From assembly GCA_947449495.1 (NCBI GenBank), contig CANFSB010000013.1:1-39594 (forward strand): DNA of 39,594 nt. The letters run 5' to 3'. Source of the stretch: Pseudomonadota bacterium. Lineage in GTDB: Bacteria > Pseudomonadota > Gammaproteobacteria > Steroidobacterales > Steroidobacteraceae. Positions 28,801-36,303 of the stretch are shown here, piece after piece (the stretch's first letter is position 1; each line of letters opens with the position of its first letter). The notes below the pieces were generated by a model. It worked only from the letters and a program-made list of their open reading frames with translations, searched no databases and had not been told where the DNA came from. A program made the translations under genes and the position numbers.

Positions 28801-29628
28801 TTAGAAGCAGTGCTCGGGTGCAGGATAAGCGCGTGATTTAACCGCTTGCACATAGGCCTTGATCGCTGCCAACGGTGTGCCATTACCCGCCATGAAGTCC
28901 TGCACAAAACGCGGCTTGCGACCAGTCGTAATATCGAGGATGTCGTACAGCACCAGAATCTGACCGTCGGTGTTACCACCGGCACCGATGCCAATCACAG
29001 GGACATCCAGCGCCTTGGTGATGGAGGCGCCCAACTCCGCAGGGATGCATTCGAGCAATACCAAGTCTGCCCCGGCAGATTGCAGATCCAGCGCGTCCTG
29101 CAACATGCGTGCTGCAGCATCCTGCTCGCGACCTTGCACACGAAACCCGCCGGTTTTGTGTACCGACTGCGGACGCAAACCCAGGTGAGCGCAGACCGCG
29201 ATGTCGTGACTTGCCAGGAACTCGACCACGCGCACCTGTTCGGCGCCGCTTTCGAGTTTGACCATGCGGGCACCACCCTCTTGCATCAAGCGCACCGAGT
29301 TGGTCAGCGCTTGCTCGCGCGAGGGGTAGCTCATGAACGGCAGATCGGCCACCAGAAACGGACGGCGCAGACCACGCGAGACGGCCTTGCAGTGGTAGAC
29401 CATATCGTCGACCGTCACCGGCACCGTGGTGTCATGGCCTTGGATGACCATGCCCAGCGAATCACCCACCAACACCACGTCGGCATCGGCTTCATCCACC
29501 AACGTGGCAAAGCTGGCGTCGTAGCACGTCAGGCAAGCAATGGGCTCACCGTCTTCGCGCATTTTGTGCAAGGAGGACAACGTGACCGGCGGACGTGCCG
29601 AATCGCGCAACTGAAGGTGGGTATACAT
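28801..29628 (-). CDS. panB: 3-methyl-2-oxobutanoate hydroxymethyltransferase
   Basis: The ATG at 29628 gives a 275-residue protein, normal for PanB; thirteen further codons upstream are open but not conserved-looking. LTCYDASFATLVDEADADVVLVGDSLG split by the metal-binding Asp pair, TTVPVTVDDMVYHC, ECIPAELG and GIGAGGNTDGQ are present. It makes ketopantoate from 2-oxoisovalerate and methylene-tetrahydrofolate. It is coupled to panC. Confidence 0.96.
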   Translation of the reverse strand: MYTHLQLRDSARPPVTLSSLHKMREDGEPIACLTCYDASFATLVDEADADVVLVGDSLGMVIQGHDTTVPVTVDDMVYHCKAVSRGLRRPFLVADLPFMSYPSREQALTNSVRLMQEGGARMVKLESGAEQVRVVEFLASHDIAVCAHLGLRPQSVHKTGGFRVQGREQDAAARMLQDALDLQSAGADLVLLECIPAELGASITKALDVPVIGIGAGGNTDGQILVLYDILDITTGRKPRFVQDFMAGNGTPLAAIKAYVQAVKSRAYPAPEHCF

Positions 29629-29691
29629 GAGCGCACTTTGAATCAGACGCCTGACACAATCAACCAATCGGACCCGTCAGGGCCGCAGCGG

Positions 29692-30348
29692 TCACAGGCC
29701 AGCGTTGCCCAGGGGGTTGTAGTAGAGCCGCCCGCTGCGCATCCGCGAGATGGCGCCCAGCAATTCTTGATAATCGGCGTCGTTATTGAGCGGATCAATG
29801 GACGCCGCGTTGACGATCAGCAAAGGGCCCGCATCGTAATCTAGGAAGAACTGCGCATAGGCGCCATTGAGGCGCTCCAGATAGTCCGCACTGATGCGCC
29901 CTTCGTAGCCGATACCACGACGGGCAATACGCTCCATCAGCACCGTGACCGGTGCCTGCAGATAGACCACCAGATCGGGCCGCGGCGCATCGATAGCCAA
30001 CTTGGCATGAATCTGCTCATACAGCCCGAACTCATCGGCATCCAAGGTCAGCTGGGCAAACAGCCGGTCTTTAGCTAACAAGTAATCTGCCACGCGCAGC
30101 GGCGCAAACAGGTCGTCCTGACGCAGCGCCGCCAACTGCTGAGCTCGCTGAAACAGAAAATACAGCTGGGCAGGCAATGCCCCGGCTTTGGGGTTGCGAT
30201 AAAACCGCTCGAGGAACGGATTTTCGTCGGCTTGCTCGAACACAGTCTCGGCACCCAGGCTTGCAGCCAAGCGTCGCGCCAAGCTGGTCTTGCCCACACC
30301 GATCGGGCCTTCGACCACGATATAACGGTGTGGCACGGACACAGTCAC
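29692..30348 (-). CDS. Deoxynucleoside kinase
   Basis: The 218-residue protein has the P-loop VEGPIGVGKTSLARRL, a YLLAKDRLFAQ segment (the family's DR motif) and the lid ERIARRGIGYEGRI, typical of bacterial deoxyadenosine/deoxyguanosine kinases. It phosphorylates deoxynucleosides in the salvage pathway. The start is GTG and overlaps the folK stop (GTGA). A deoxynucleoside kinase between folK and panB is common in some gammaproteobacteria. Substrate preference cannot be told. Confidence 0.9.
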   Translation of the reverse strand: MTVSVPHRYIVVEGPIGVGKTSLARRLAASLGAETVFEQADENPFLERFYRNPKAGALPAQLYFLFQRAQQLAALRQDDLFAPLRVADYLLAKDRLFAQLTLDADEFGLYEQIHAKLAIDAPRPDLVVYLQAPVTVLMERIARRGIGYEGRISADYLERLNGAYAQFFLDYDAGPLLIVNAASIDPLNNDADYQELLGAISRMRSGRLYYNPLGNAGL

Positions 30349-30830
30349 AGCCGCGTGATCCCCGCTGGATCGACCTTGGCCGCCAGGGCAGCCACCTGCC
30401 CCATGCCCGGTATGTGCAGCTCGGGTGCAATGTCACGCAGCGGATAGAGCACAAAATTGCGCTCGGGAATGCCTGGATGCGGCAAGGTGAGATCGGGTGT
30501 ATCCACTGTCAGCGTGCCTTGCACCAGCAGGTCCAGATCAAGGATGCGTGGGCCCCAGCGTACGCTGCGCACCCGACCGCGTGCCACCTCAAGGTGGCGC
30601 AAGGCGTCAAGCAGCTGCTGCGGCGCCAGCGTGGTGAGCACACCGGCGACGGCATTAACAAAATCGTCTTGTGCGACCGGGCCAAACGGCGCGGTGCGGT
30701 ACAAGGCCGAACGCGCCACCAACTGCACACCCGGCATTGCTGCCAGATCTGCAAAGGTGCGTTCGACCTGGGCCGCCGGATCCGACAAGTTACTGCCGAT
30801 ACCGACGTAAGCCGCAAGCCACGGCGTCAT
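30345..30830 (-). CDS. folK: 2-amino-4-hydroxy-6-hydroxymethyldihydropteridine pyrophosphokinase
   Basis: The ATG at 30830 overlaps the pcnB stop (ATGA) and begins MTPWLAAYVGIGSNLSDP, giving 161 residues, the usual HPPK size. RWGPRILDLDLL and LPHPGIPERNFVLYPLRDIAP are the pterin/ATP-binding motifs. It prepares the pterin for dihydropteroate synthesis in folate production. The longer in-frame upstream stretch is only the other-frame image of the pcnB tail. Confidence 0.95.
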   Translation of the reverse strand: MTPWLAAYVGIGSNLSDPAAQVERTFADLAAMPGVQLVARSALYRTAPFGPVAQDDFVNAVAGVLTTLAPQQLLDALRHLEVARGRVRSVRWGPRILDLDLLVQGTLTVDTPDLTLPHPGIPERNFVLYPLRDIAPELHIPGMGQVAALAAKVDPAGITRL

Positions 30831-32389
30831 GCCGGGCCAGCAGGCCTGCGACGGCGACGACGGCGGCGCGGCGGACCTGCGCCGGTGGCACCTGACTCTG
30901 TGTCGCCGTCGGCACTGGCACTGCCACCACCATGGCCATTGCCATTGCCATTGCCGAGCTTGGCCGTGGCACGCTCGAGTTGCTCGATCATCCCGGCACG
31001 CTGCTCGGGAGTGACCTCTTGAATGCGAGTCCACCACTGCGCGGTTTCACGCGGCGCCATGCCGGCGATGGCACGCAACACCAACAAGTCAAACGCAGCA
31101 CGGAACTTGGGCTGCTCGAGGGTGCGCAAGGCACGCCTGCCGCGCGGCTGCTCCAGCCGAGGCTGCATGGCAAACATGTCGCGAATACCCAGCGAGAAAC
31201 GCTTGGGGATGGTGACGCGTTGCTGCGCTTCATACACAGCACGGTCGCAGGCATCGAGAATAGCCCCGGTCTCGTGCCAACGATCGCTAGGCAGCGCTTC
31301 GATATGCTGAGCAATCGGCCCATATAGCAGCAGCGTAAACAAGAAAGTCGGTGTCACCGGCTTGCCAGCCAGTACCCGCGCATCAGTGTTTTCCAGGCCT
31401 GCAATCAGCAGCTTCTCTACCAAGCTGCCCGGATGCTTATCCAGATAGGCGCCCACGGTGGGATACAACACACCGAGCAAACCCCTGCGACGCAGCACTT
31501 GCAGCGACTTGACGCCATGGCCGGTCAGAAAGAGCTTGAGTGATTCATCAAACAGACGCGCTGCCGGCACCTGGGCGAGTAACTCGCGCAAGCGCTCGAT
31601 GGGCTCTTCGGTAGCAGGCGCCAGTGAGAAGCCCAACTTGGCCTCGAACCGTGCGGCTCGCAGCATGCGCACCGGGTCTTCGCGATAGCGTGTTTCAGGA
31701 TCACCAATCAACGACAGACGGCGTGCTGCAACATCTTCGAAGCCACCCGTGTAATCCCACACCGAGAAGTCATCGATGTTGTAGTAGAGCGCGTTGCAAG
31801 TGAAATCGCGGCGCCACACATCGTCGTCGATGGTGCCGTAGGTGTTATCCCGCAGGATGCGCCCTTGCACATCTAGCTGACGGTCCTGCGCATCGTCATC
31901 GCCTTCCGGCGGCAGTGCATCGATCTCATCATCGCCATCGTCAGCCACTGCACCGATTTCCGGCACGATATCCGGATCCAGATCCGGCTCTTCGCCCTGC
32001 GAAGGCGCGCTGGCTGCGCGGAATGTGGCCACTTCGATGATCTCGCGACCAAAGAACACATGCGCCAGACGAAAGCGCCGGCCAATGATGCGGCAGTTGC
32101 GAAACAGCCTTTTGACCTCTTCGGGTCGCGCGCTGGTGGCCACATCAAAATCTTTGGGCTCGATGCCCAACATGATGTCGCGCACACAGCCACCCACCAG
32201 AAACGCCTGATGACCGCCTTCGCGCAGCTTGTAGAGCACTTTGAGAGCGTTGGGCGCGATCAGCCTGCGCGAGACAGGATGCTCTGCGCGACCAATGATG
32301 CGGGGCGCGGCCGGGTTGGCTTGCGCTGAGGTGTGATCGGTGTCTTCGTTCAAGAGTGCGTGTTCCGGGCGTAAAGAAGTCTTGAGCAT
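30827..32389 (-). CDS. pcnB: Poly(A) polymerase I
   Basis: The ATG at 32389 has GGCGG about 10 bp upstream; the protein is 520 residues. The nucleotidyltransferase core has FLVGGCVRDIMLGIEPKDFDVAT (split by the catalytic D80/D82) and RRDFTCNALYYN, then RNA-binding domains. PcnB adds poly(A) to RNA 3' ends and promotes decay. Between about residues 128 and 172 lies a strongly acidic insert (PDLDPDIVPEIGAVADDGDD and on). The C terminus is a Gly/Asn run followed by eight arginines. The frame continues upstream through the tRNA gene, which is excluded. Confidence 0.95.
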   Translation of the reverse strand: MLKTSLRPEHALLNEDTDHTSAQANPAAPRIIGRAEHPVSRRLIAPNALKVLYKLREGGHQAFLVGGCVRDIMLGIEPKDFDVATSARPEEVKRLFRNCRIIGRRFRLAHVFFGREIIEVATFRAASAPSQGEEPDLDPDIVPEIGAVADDGDDEIDALPPEGDDDAQDRQLDVQGRILRDNTYGTIDDDVWRRDFTCNALYYNIDDFSVWDYTGGFEDVAARRLSLIGDPETRYREDPVRMLRAARFEAKLGFSLAPATEEPIERLRELLAQVPAARLFDESLKLFLTGHGVKSLQVLRRRGLLGVLYPTVGAYLDKHPGSLVEKLLIAGLENTDARVLAGKPVTPTFLFTLLLYGPIAQHIEALPSDRWHETGAILDACDRAVYEAQQRVTIPKRFSLGIRDMFAMQPRLEQPRGRRALRTLEQPKFRAAFDLLVLRAIAGMAPRETAQWWTRIQEVTPEQRAGMIEQLERATAKLGNGNGNGHGGGSASADGDTESGATGAGPPRRRRRRRRPAGPA

Positions 32390-32409
32390 TGCATTAAGCC
32401 GCCTATAAT
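32382..32409 (+). promoter_or_regulatory. Promoter of tRNA-Glu
   Basis: TTGAGC and a perfect TATAAT are separated by 16 bp. A GC-rich discriminator (ACCGCGC) follows, of the kind seen at stringently controlled stable-RNA promoters. The predicted start is about 28 bp before the tRNA. The -35 overlaps the first codons of pcnB on the other strand. Confidence 0.7.
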
Positions 32410-32443
32410 ACCGCGCTCTGGGCCGTCCGCTGCCTGGATCGAC

Positions 32444-32519
32444 GCTCCCTTCGTCTAGAGGCCCAGGACATAGCCCTCTCAAGGCTAGTACACCGGTTCG
32501 AATCCGGTAGGGAGCGCCA
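32444..32519 (+). tRNA. tRNA-Glu (anticodon CTC)
   Basis: The acceptor stem GCTCCCT pairs with AGGGAGC, followed by G and an encoded CCA. The D arm has CGTCTAGAGGCCCAGGACA. The anticodon stem TAGCC/GGCTA encloses the loop CTCTCAA, so the anticodon is CTC at 32478-32480. The T arm is CCGGTTCGAATCCGG. The body matches bacterial tRNA-Glu. The CTC form is less common than TTC in gammaproteobacteria and reads GAG. Confidence 0.97.
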
Positions 32520-32645
32520 TTTCAGGCCCTTTAGCGGCCGTAGCCCATTTCACAACGCCCGCCCCGCCCAGGTTCTGGGTAGTCTGCCTTGCAGGGTGCA
32601 GCCTTGGCTGCGCCACTCGGCGCGCGTTTTTGCCGCCTCATACCC

Positions 32646-33053
32646 ATGGATATGCCCATGACCCTGACCGTAGACGGCGCGCTGCGCGCCTATGCCCAGA
32701 TGATGAACACGCTCGACAGCAGCGCAATAGAGCCTCTGCTTGCCGATGACTTTGTGTGGGCAACGCAGTGGGTGTTCCACACCTTGCAGTCCAAACAGGC
32801 CTACATCGACTACATCCGGCCCAAACTCATCGCCGTCAAAAAAAGCGGTCGGCCCGTGTATGCAGAGATGGGGCAGTTACCCGCACCGCATGAAGGCCCT
32901 TGCGTTGTGCTGGCTCAGGGTGGACCCGAATCATTGCTGGGTGTGGTGTTAGCGCAAGTGCAGGACGGTCGCATCGCCCGCCTGGACCTGTGCAACACAC
33001 CTTCCGCCGAAGAGGCATTGCGCAGCGGTGAATATCCGGGGCTTGTGGCTTAA
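32646..33053 (+). CDS. Small NTF2/SnoaL-like protein
   Basis: The protein is about 135 residues from the ATG at 32646; in-frame ATGs at 32652 and 32658 are equally possible, and none has a clear Shine-Dalgarno. It has the NTF2-like pattern: an N-terminal helix (ALRAYAQMMNTLDSSAIEPL), LLADDFVWATQWVF, a KQAYIDYIRPKL helix and a beta-rich C-terminal half. It has no signal peptide. It is not close to the tandem SnoaL proteins at the left edge. No substrate can be proposed. Confidence 0.75.
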   Translation: MDMPMTLTVDGALRAYAQMMNTLDSSAIEPLLADDFVWATQWVFHTLQSKQAYIDYIRPKLIAVKKSGRPVYAEMGQLPAPHEGPCVVLAQGGPESLLGVVLAQVQDGRIARLDLCNTPSAEEALRSGEYPGLVA

Positions 33054-33107
33054 AACACCGACAAACCGTGGTTGACAACTATTGCCAAGCTGGAAGAGCA
33101 TTCCTGC

Positions 33108-33362
33108 ATGAGCCGCACGCTGACAATGAACATCGCCCTACCAGAGGGACTGCGCCACTACGTGGCAGAGCGCGTGGAGTCAGGCAATTACGGCAATACC
33201 AGCGAATACGTACGCGAACTCATCCGCAAGGATCAGCAACAGCAATCAGTAGATGCGCTGCGCGCACTGCTGCAGGAAGGGCTTGCAAGCGGGGACGCAA
33301 AACCAGACACAGCGCAGGAACTCCAAGAGCTTCGCCAACTGGCACGCGGTAAGCGTGGGTGA
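33108..33362 (+). CDS. ParD-like antitoxin
   Basis: The 84-residue protein begins MSRTLTMNIALPEGLRHYV with a ribbon-helix-helix DNA-binding domain. SGNYGNTSEYVRELIRKDQQ is the ParD signature, and the disordered acidic/Gln tail would bind the toxin. GGAAGAG lies about 12 bp upstream; a TTG 36 bp earlier is in frame but unlikely. Its stop overlaps the toxin start (GTGA). By family it neutralises the toxin and represses its own promoter. Confidence 0.88.
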   Translation: MSRTLTMNIALPEGLRHYVAERVESGNYGNTSEYVRELIRKDQQQQSVDALRALLQEGLASGDAKPDTAQELQELRQLARGKRG

Positions 33363-33670
33363 AGCAGTGTTGGCTCAGACCCAAAGCACGGGCTGATCGT
33401 CGGGCCGAGCTGCTCTACTACCGTCGCAAAGCCGGCAGCCCGGTCGCAGAAGACTTTTTAGCTGCGGTGCAAAACACGCTTGCCATGCTGGCCAAACACC
33501 CCTCTAGCGGATCAGCGCGCTTAGGCCAGTTGCTGCAAGTCGAAGGCCTGCGCAGCAAGCGCGTTGTTGGGTTCCCGCTGAGCATTTGGTACATCGAGCG
33601 GCCTGACAAAATAGAGGTCATCCGCATCATCGGGCAGCGTCAACATCCGCAGTTGCAACCACTCGAGTAG
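33359..33670 (+). CDS. ParE-like toxin
   Basis: The 103-residue protein starts at a GTG overlapping the antitoxin stop. It has the RelE/ParE fold pattern: a helical N terminus (ADRRAELLYYRRKAGSPVAEDF), a second helix, GLRSKRVVGFPLSIWYIERPDKIEVIRIIGQRQ. The sequence ends with the family's usual Arg/His-containing strand. ParE toxins poison DNA gyrase, while RelE-type toxins cut mRNA; the ParD partner favours the former. Confidence 0.88.
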   Translation: MKQCWLRPKARADRRAELLYYRRKAGSPVAEDFLAAVQNTLAMLAKHPSSGSARLGQLLQVEGLRSKRVVGFPLSIWYIERPDKIEVIRIIGQRQHPQLQPLE

Positions 33671-33703
33671 CAACCGTTTCTGACCGGGTCGCCGACAACC
33701 CGC

Positions 33704-34708
33704 TCAGCCGCGCGGCATGGGTCGCGTTGGAATCTCAGTCAACAAACCACCTACACCCATTTGCATGATCTGAGCTGCATCCACCGGCAGCCCTGCAACC
33801 AATCGGCGCACCACAAAATCAAATCCATTGAGCTTGGGTGAGCGCGCGCACGTGGGCAGCCCGACCACGGGCTTACCGTGCAACGTGCCCAACACCAACA
33901 AATTGCCCGGATCCACCGGCATGCCAGCGTGCAACACCGTACCGCCGGCAGCTTCAATGGCTGCAGGCACCACATCGGCGCGATCGACCGTTGCAGCAAT
34001 ACCGCTGATCAACAGCACATCGGCTGCGTCGGCATCGGCCCATGCACGCAGCACGCTGGCCAGTGCCTGCACGTCGTGTTGCACCACTGCTTCACATTGC
34101 AGCGGCGAACTCAGCGGCTGCAGGCGCTTGGCCACTGCCTCGCGCATCTTGGCCAAGACTGCTGCGCGCGTATCGGCCAAACGGGTCATGGCCAGGGCAA
34201 CACGTCGCGGCACAAACGCCGCGACACCCAGCGCAGACGTAGCGCCCTGTGCCAGCGCCAATGCCTGCTGCAACGCGGCGCGCGGCACGGCATAAGGAAT
34301 AATCTTGATGGTGGCCAACATCTGCCCTGAGGCGATCGGCTCGAAGGGCGGCACTGTCGCCACGGTCAACGACTCATGCACGGCATTGATTGCATGAATG
34401 CGCCCAGCATCCACCACCGCAAGACCGTGCGCATCAGCCAGCAGATTGGCACGACCGGTGTTGGCCTTCGTGCTGTGCGCACCGGCGCCGCACAGCGCAT
34501 CAGCCAGCGCCTGCGCTGCAACATCTTCGGGTACATCGTCGCCATCCAGCTGCGCGACGATCACTTCATCTACACCCTCTGCCTGTAACGCGAACACATC
34601 AGCTGCAGACAACAAGCGTCCTTTGCGAAACACCACCGCGCCCTGCTTCAGGCCATGTGCCAGCAAGCAGCCGGCAGCAGCAGCGACCGGTACCGCACCA
34701 AACTTCAT
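33704..34708 (-). CDS. Molybdopterin-binding protein (MoeA/MogA-type domain)
   Basis: The ATG at 34708 overlaps the xdhC-like stop (ATGA) and gives 334 residues. The N-terminal part (HGLKQGAVVFRKGRLLSAAD) and the MPT-binding domain are typical of molybdopterin-binding proteins tied to molybdenum hydroxylases; the domain contains LISGIAATVDRADVVPAAIE, MPVDPGNLLVLG and LPTCARSPKLNGFDFV. Related proteins often continue into a MocA-type cytidylyltransferase domain after the motif GVGGLLTEIP. Here the protein stops a few residues later. It probably helps mature the cofactor of the divergent IorAB enzyme. Confidence 0.82.
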   Translation of the reverse strand: MKFGAVPVAAAAGCLLAHGLKQGAVVFRKGRLLSAADVFALQAEGVDEVIVAQLDGDDVPEDVAAQALADALCGAGAHSTKANTGRANLLADAHGLAVVDAGRIHAINAVHESLTVATVPPFEPIASGQMLATIKIIPYAVPRAALQQALALAQGATSALGVAAFVPRRVALAMTRLADTRAAVLAKMREAVAKRLQPLSSPLQCEAVVQHDVQALASVLRAWADADAADVLLISGIAATVDRADVVPAAIEAAGGTVLHAGMPVDPGNLLVLGTLHGKPVVGLPTCARSPKLNGFDFVVRRLVAGLPVDAAQIMQMGVGGLLTEIPTRPMPRG

Positions 34709-35736
34709 GAACGCGCCTGTCGCAGGCACTGCGTAGCCTGTGCCAACACCGACAAGGCAATCTCTGCCGGTGTGCGCGCACCAATGGCAAGCCCCGCAGG
34801 CCCGTTGATGCGTGCCAGCTGCGCATCCGTCCAACCGCGCTCTGCCAGGCGCTGCAAGCGCCGCGCATGCGTGCGCGTCGACCCAAGCGCGCCGATGTAA
34901 AACACCGGCGAGCTCAACACGCACTCCAAGGCAGGATCATCGATCTTTGGATCGTGAGTCAGGAGCACCACCGCCGTGCGTGCATCAACTTGCAACCCGG
35001 CAAAAGCTTCTTGCGGCCACTGGTTAATCAGCTGCACGCCACTGAACAAACTCTCACGGGCAAAGCCGGCGCGCGGATCGATGACCGTGACGCGATAGCC
35101 TAGCTCTAGTGCCAGGCGGCACAGCGATTCGCTGATGTGCACAGCACCCACGATCACCAGGCGCAGCGGCGGATTGCACGGTGCTACCAAACTCTCGATG
35201 CCATGCTCGGTAATCACTTGGGCACGATCTGTGACCAGCACTGTGTTGACGGCAGCGCTCAACTCTGCAGACAGGTGGATCGGCAAGGACTGCGGATCCA
35301 GCACCTGCGGCAGCGCGCCATCTAAAGGCGTTACGCGCACCACGGCACGCCCATCAGCCCGTGCCGCGCGCAGCGCCTGCAAGCCTTCGCAACGCGACGG
35401 CTCTGCCACCGGCTCAACAAACACCCGGATGCGTCCGCCACAGGCCAAGCCCACGGACCAGGCCTGCTCGTCGCTGACACCAAACGACAGCAGCTGCGTT
35501 TGGCCGCTGGTCATCACCTGCGCGGCGGCCTCGATGACCGCCACCTCTACGCAGCCACCCGACACCGAGCCGACAAACTCACCCGCCGCATTGCAGACCA
35601 GTTGGCTACCGGCCGGACGCGGCGCAGAGCCCCAGGTTTCGACCACGGTGGCCAACGCGACAGCGCTGCCAGCCGCCTGCCATTGCAGGGCGACACCGAG
35701 CAGGTCATCCGGGTCGTTTCGGAGCGAGTTTTGCAT
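34705..35736 (-). CDS. XdhC/CoxI family molybdoenzyme maturation factor
   Basis: The 343-residue protein has the XdhC_CoxI domain (VETWGSAPRPAGSQLV, GSVSGGCVEVAVIEAA, GLACGGRIRVFVEP) and a C-terminal Rossmann domain (LRLVIVGAVHISESLCRLAL, IDPRAGFAR, LLTHDPKIDDPAL, IGALGSTRTHARR). XdhC proteins bind the molybdenum cofactor, protect its sulfurated form and insert it into xanthine dehydrogenase-family enzymes. It is divergent from iorA-iorB, its likely client, with a 97-bp gap that holds TATTAT in the minus direction. Confidence 0.92.
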   Translation of the reverse strand: MQNSLRNDPDDLLGVALQWQAAGSAVALATVVETWGSAPRPAGSQLVCNAAGEFVGSVSGGCVEVAVIEAAAQVMTSGQTQLLSFGVSDEQAWSVGLACGGRIRVFVEPVAEPSRCEGLQALRAARADGRAVVRVTPLDGALPQVLDPQSLPIHLSAELSAAVNTVLVTDRAQVITEHGIESLVAPCNPPLRLVIVGAVHISESLCRLALELGYRVTVIDPRAGFARESLFSGVQLINQWPQEAFAGLQVDARTAVVLLTHDPKIDDPALECVLSSPVFYIGALGSTRTHARRLQRLAERGWTDAQLARINGPAGLAIGARTPAEIALSVLAQATQCLRQARS

Positions 35737-35833
35737 GCGTCAGAAGTCTACCGTTGCCACAGCGCAAGTCCCATAATATGCGCCGCGGCCGGCCATACTG
35801 CCCGCCTAGACCCACACAGCTTTCGAGGATCCC

Positions 35834-36292
35834 ATGACCACGCTAGACGTCAACGGCAAGAAGCTTGAGACCGATGCCACCGATGACACCCCCTTGCTGT
35901 GGGTGCTTCGCGACAGCCTGAACCTCACGGGCACCAAATTCGGTTGCGGTATGGCGCAGTGCGGCGCCTGCACCGTGCACGTCGATGGCGTAGCCACGCG
36001 CAGCTGCGTGCTGCCGCTGTCGGCTGTCGCCGGCAAGAAGATCACCACCATCGAAAACATCGGTGCAGAGAAGGTCGGCAAGGCCGTGCAAGACGCCTGG
36101 ATTGCAGAGAACGTCGCCCAGTGCGGCTACTGCCAGTCCGGCCAGATCATGAGCGCCACTGCCCTGCTGTCTCAAAACAGCAAGCCCACCGATGCAGACA
36201 TCGATGCGGCCATGACCGGCAACATCTGCCGCTGCGCCACCTACGTTCGCATCCGCGCCGCCATCAAGCGCGCCTCTGCGGCCCTGGCCTGA
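35834..36292 (+). CDS. iorA: Isoquinoline 1-oxidoreductase-type 2Fe-2S subunit
   Basis: The 152-residue protein has a plant-ferredoxin-type cluster site (C38, C43, C46, C58 in [13 protein letters not shown] and RSCVL) and a second site (C97, C100, C132, C134 in QCGYCQSGQ and ICRCATY). This is the small subunit of the two-subunit molybdenum hydroxylases that lack a separate FAD subunit. GAGGA lies 6 bp before the ATG. It lacks its own signal and would be carried out with the Tat-targeted large subunit. Lys codons are mostly AAG, a bias shared with iorB. Confidence 0.93.
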   Translation: MTTLDVNGKKLETDATDDTPLLWVLRDSLNLTGTKFGCGMAQCGACTVHVDGVATRSCVLPLSAVAGKKITTIENIGAEKVGKAVQDAWIAENVAQCGYCQSGQIMSATALLSQNSKPTDADIDAAMTGNICRCATYVRIRAAIKRASAALA

Positions 36293-36303
36293 AGGAACAG
36301 CAC

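Noticed and set aside
28846-29844. 332-codon plus-strand frame over panB and the deoxynucleoside kinase
   Set aside because: It lies antisense to two certain genes, its translation is rich in His, Gln and Arg, and no family is recognisable.
32390-32482. Longer pcnB reading through the tRNA gene
   Set aside because: The frame is open, but it crosses the tRNA-Glu gene and its promoter on the other strand. The MLKTSLRPEH start has a ribosome binding site.
33072-33107. TTG start for the ParD-like antitoxin
   Set aside because: The 12 extra residues do not resemble ParD. The TTG is part of a TTGACA that may be a promoter element, although no good -10 was found.
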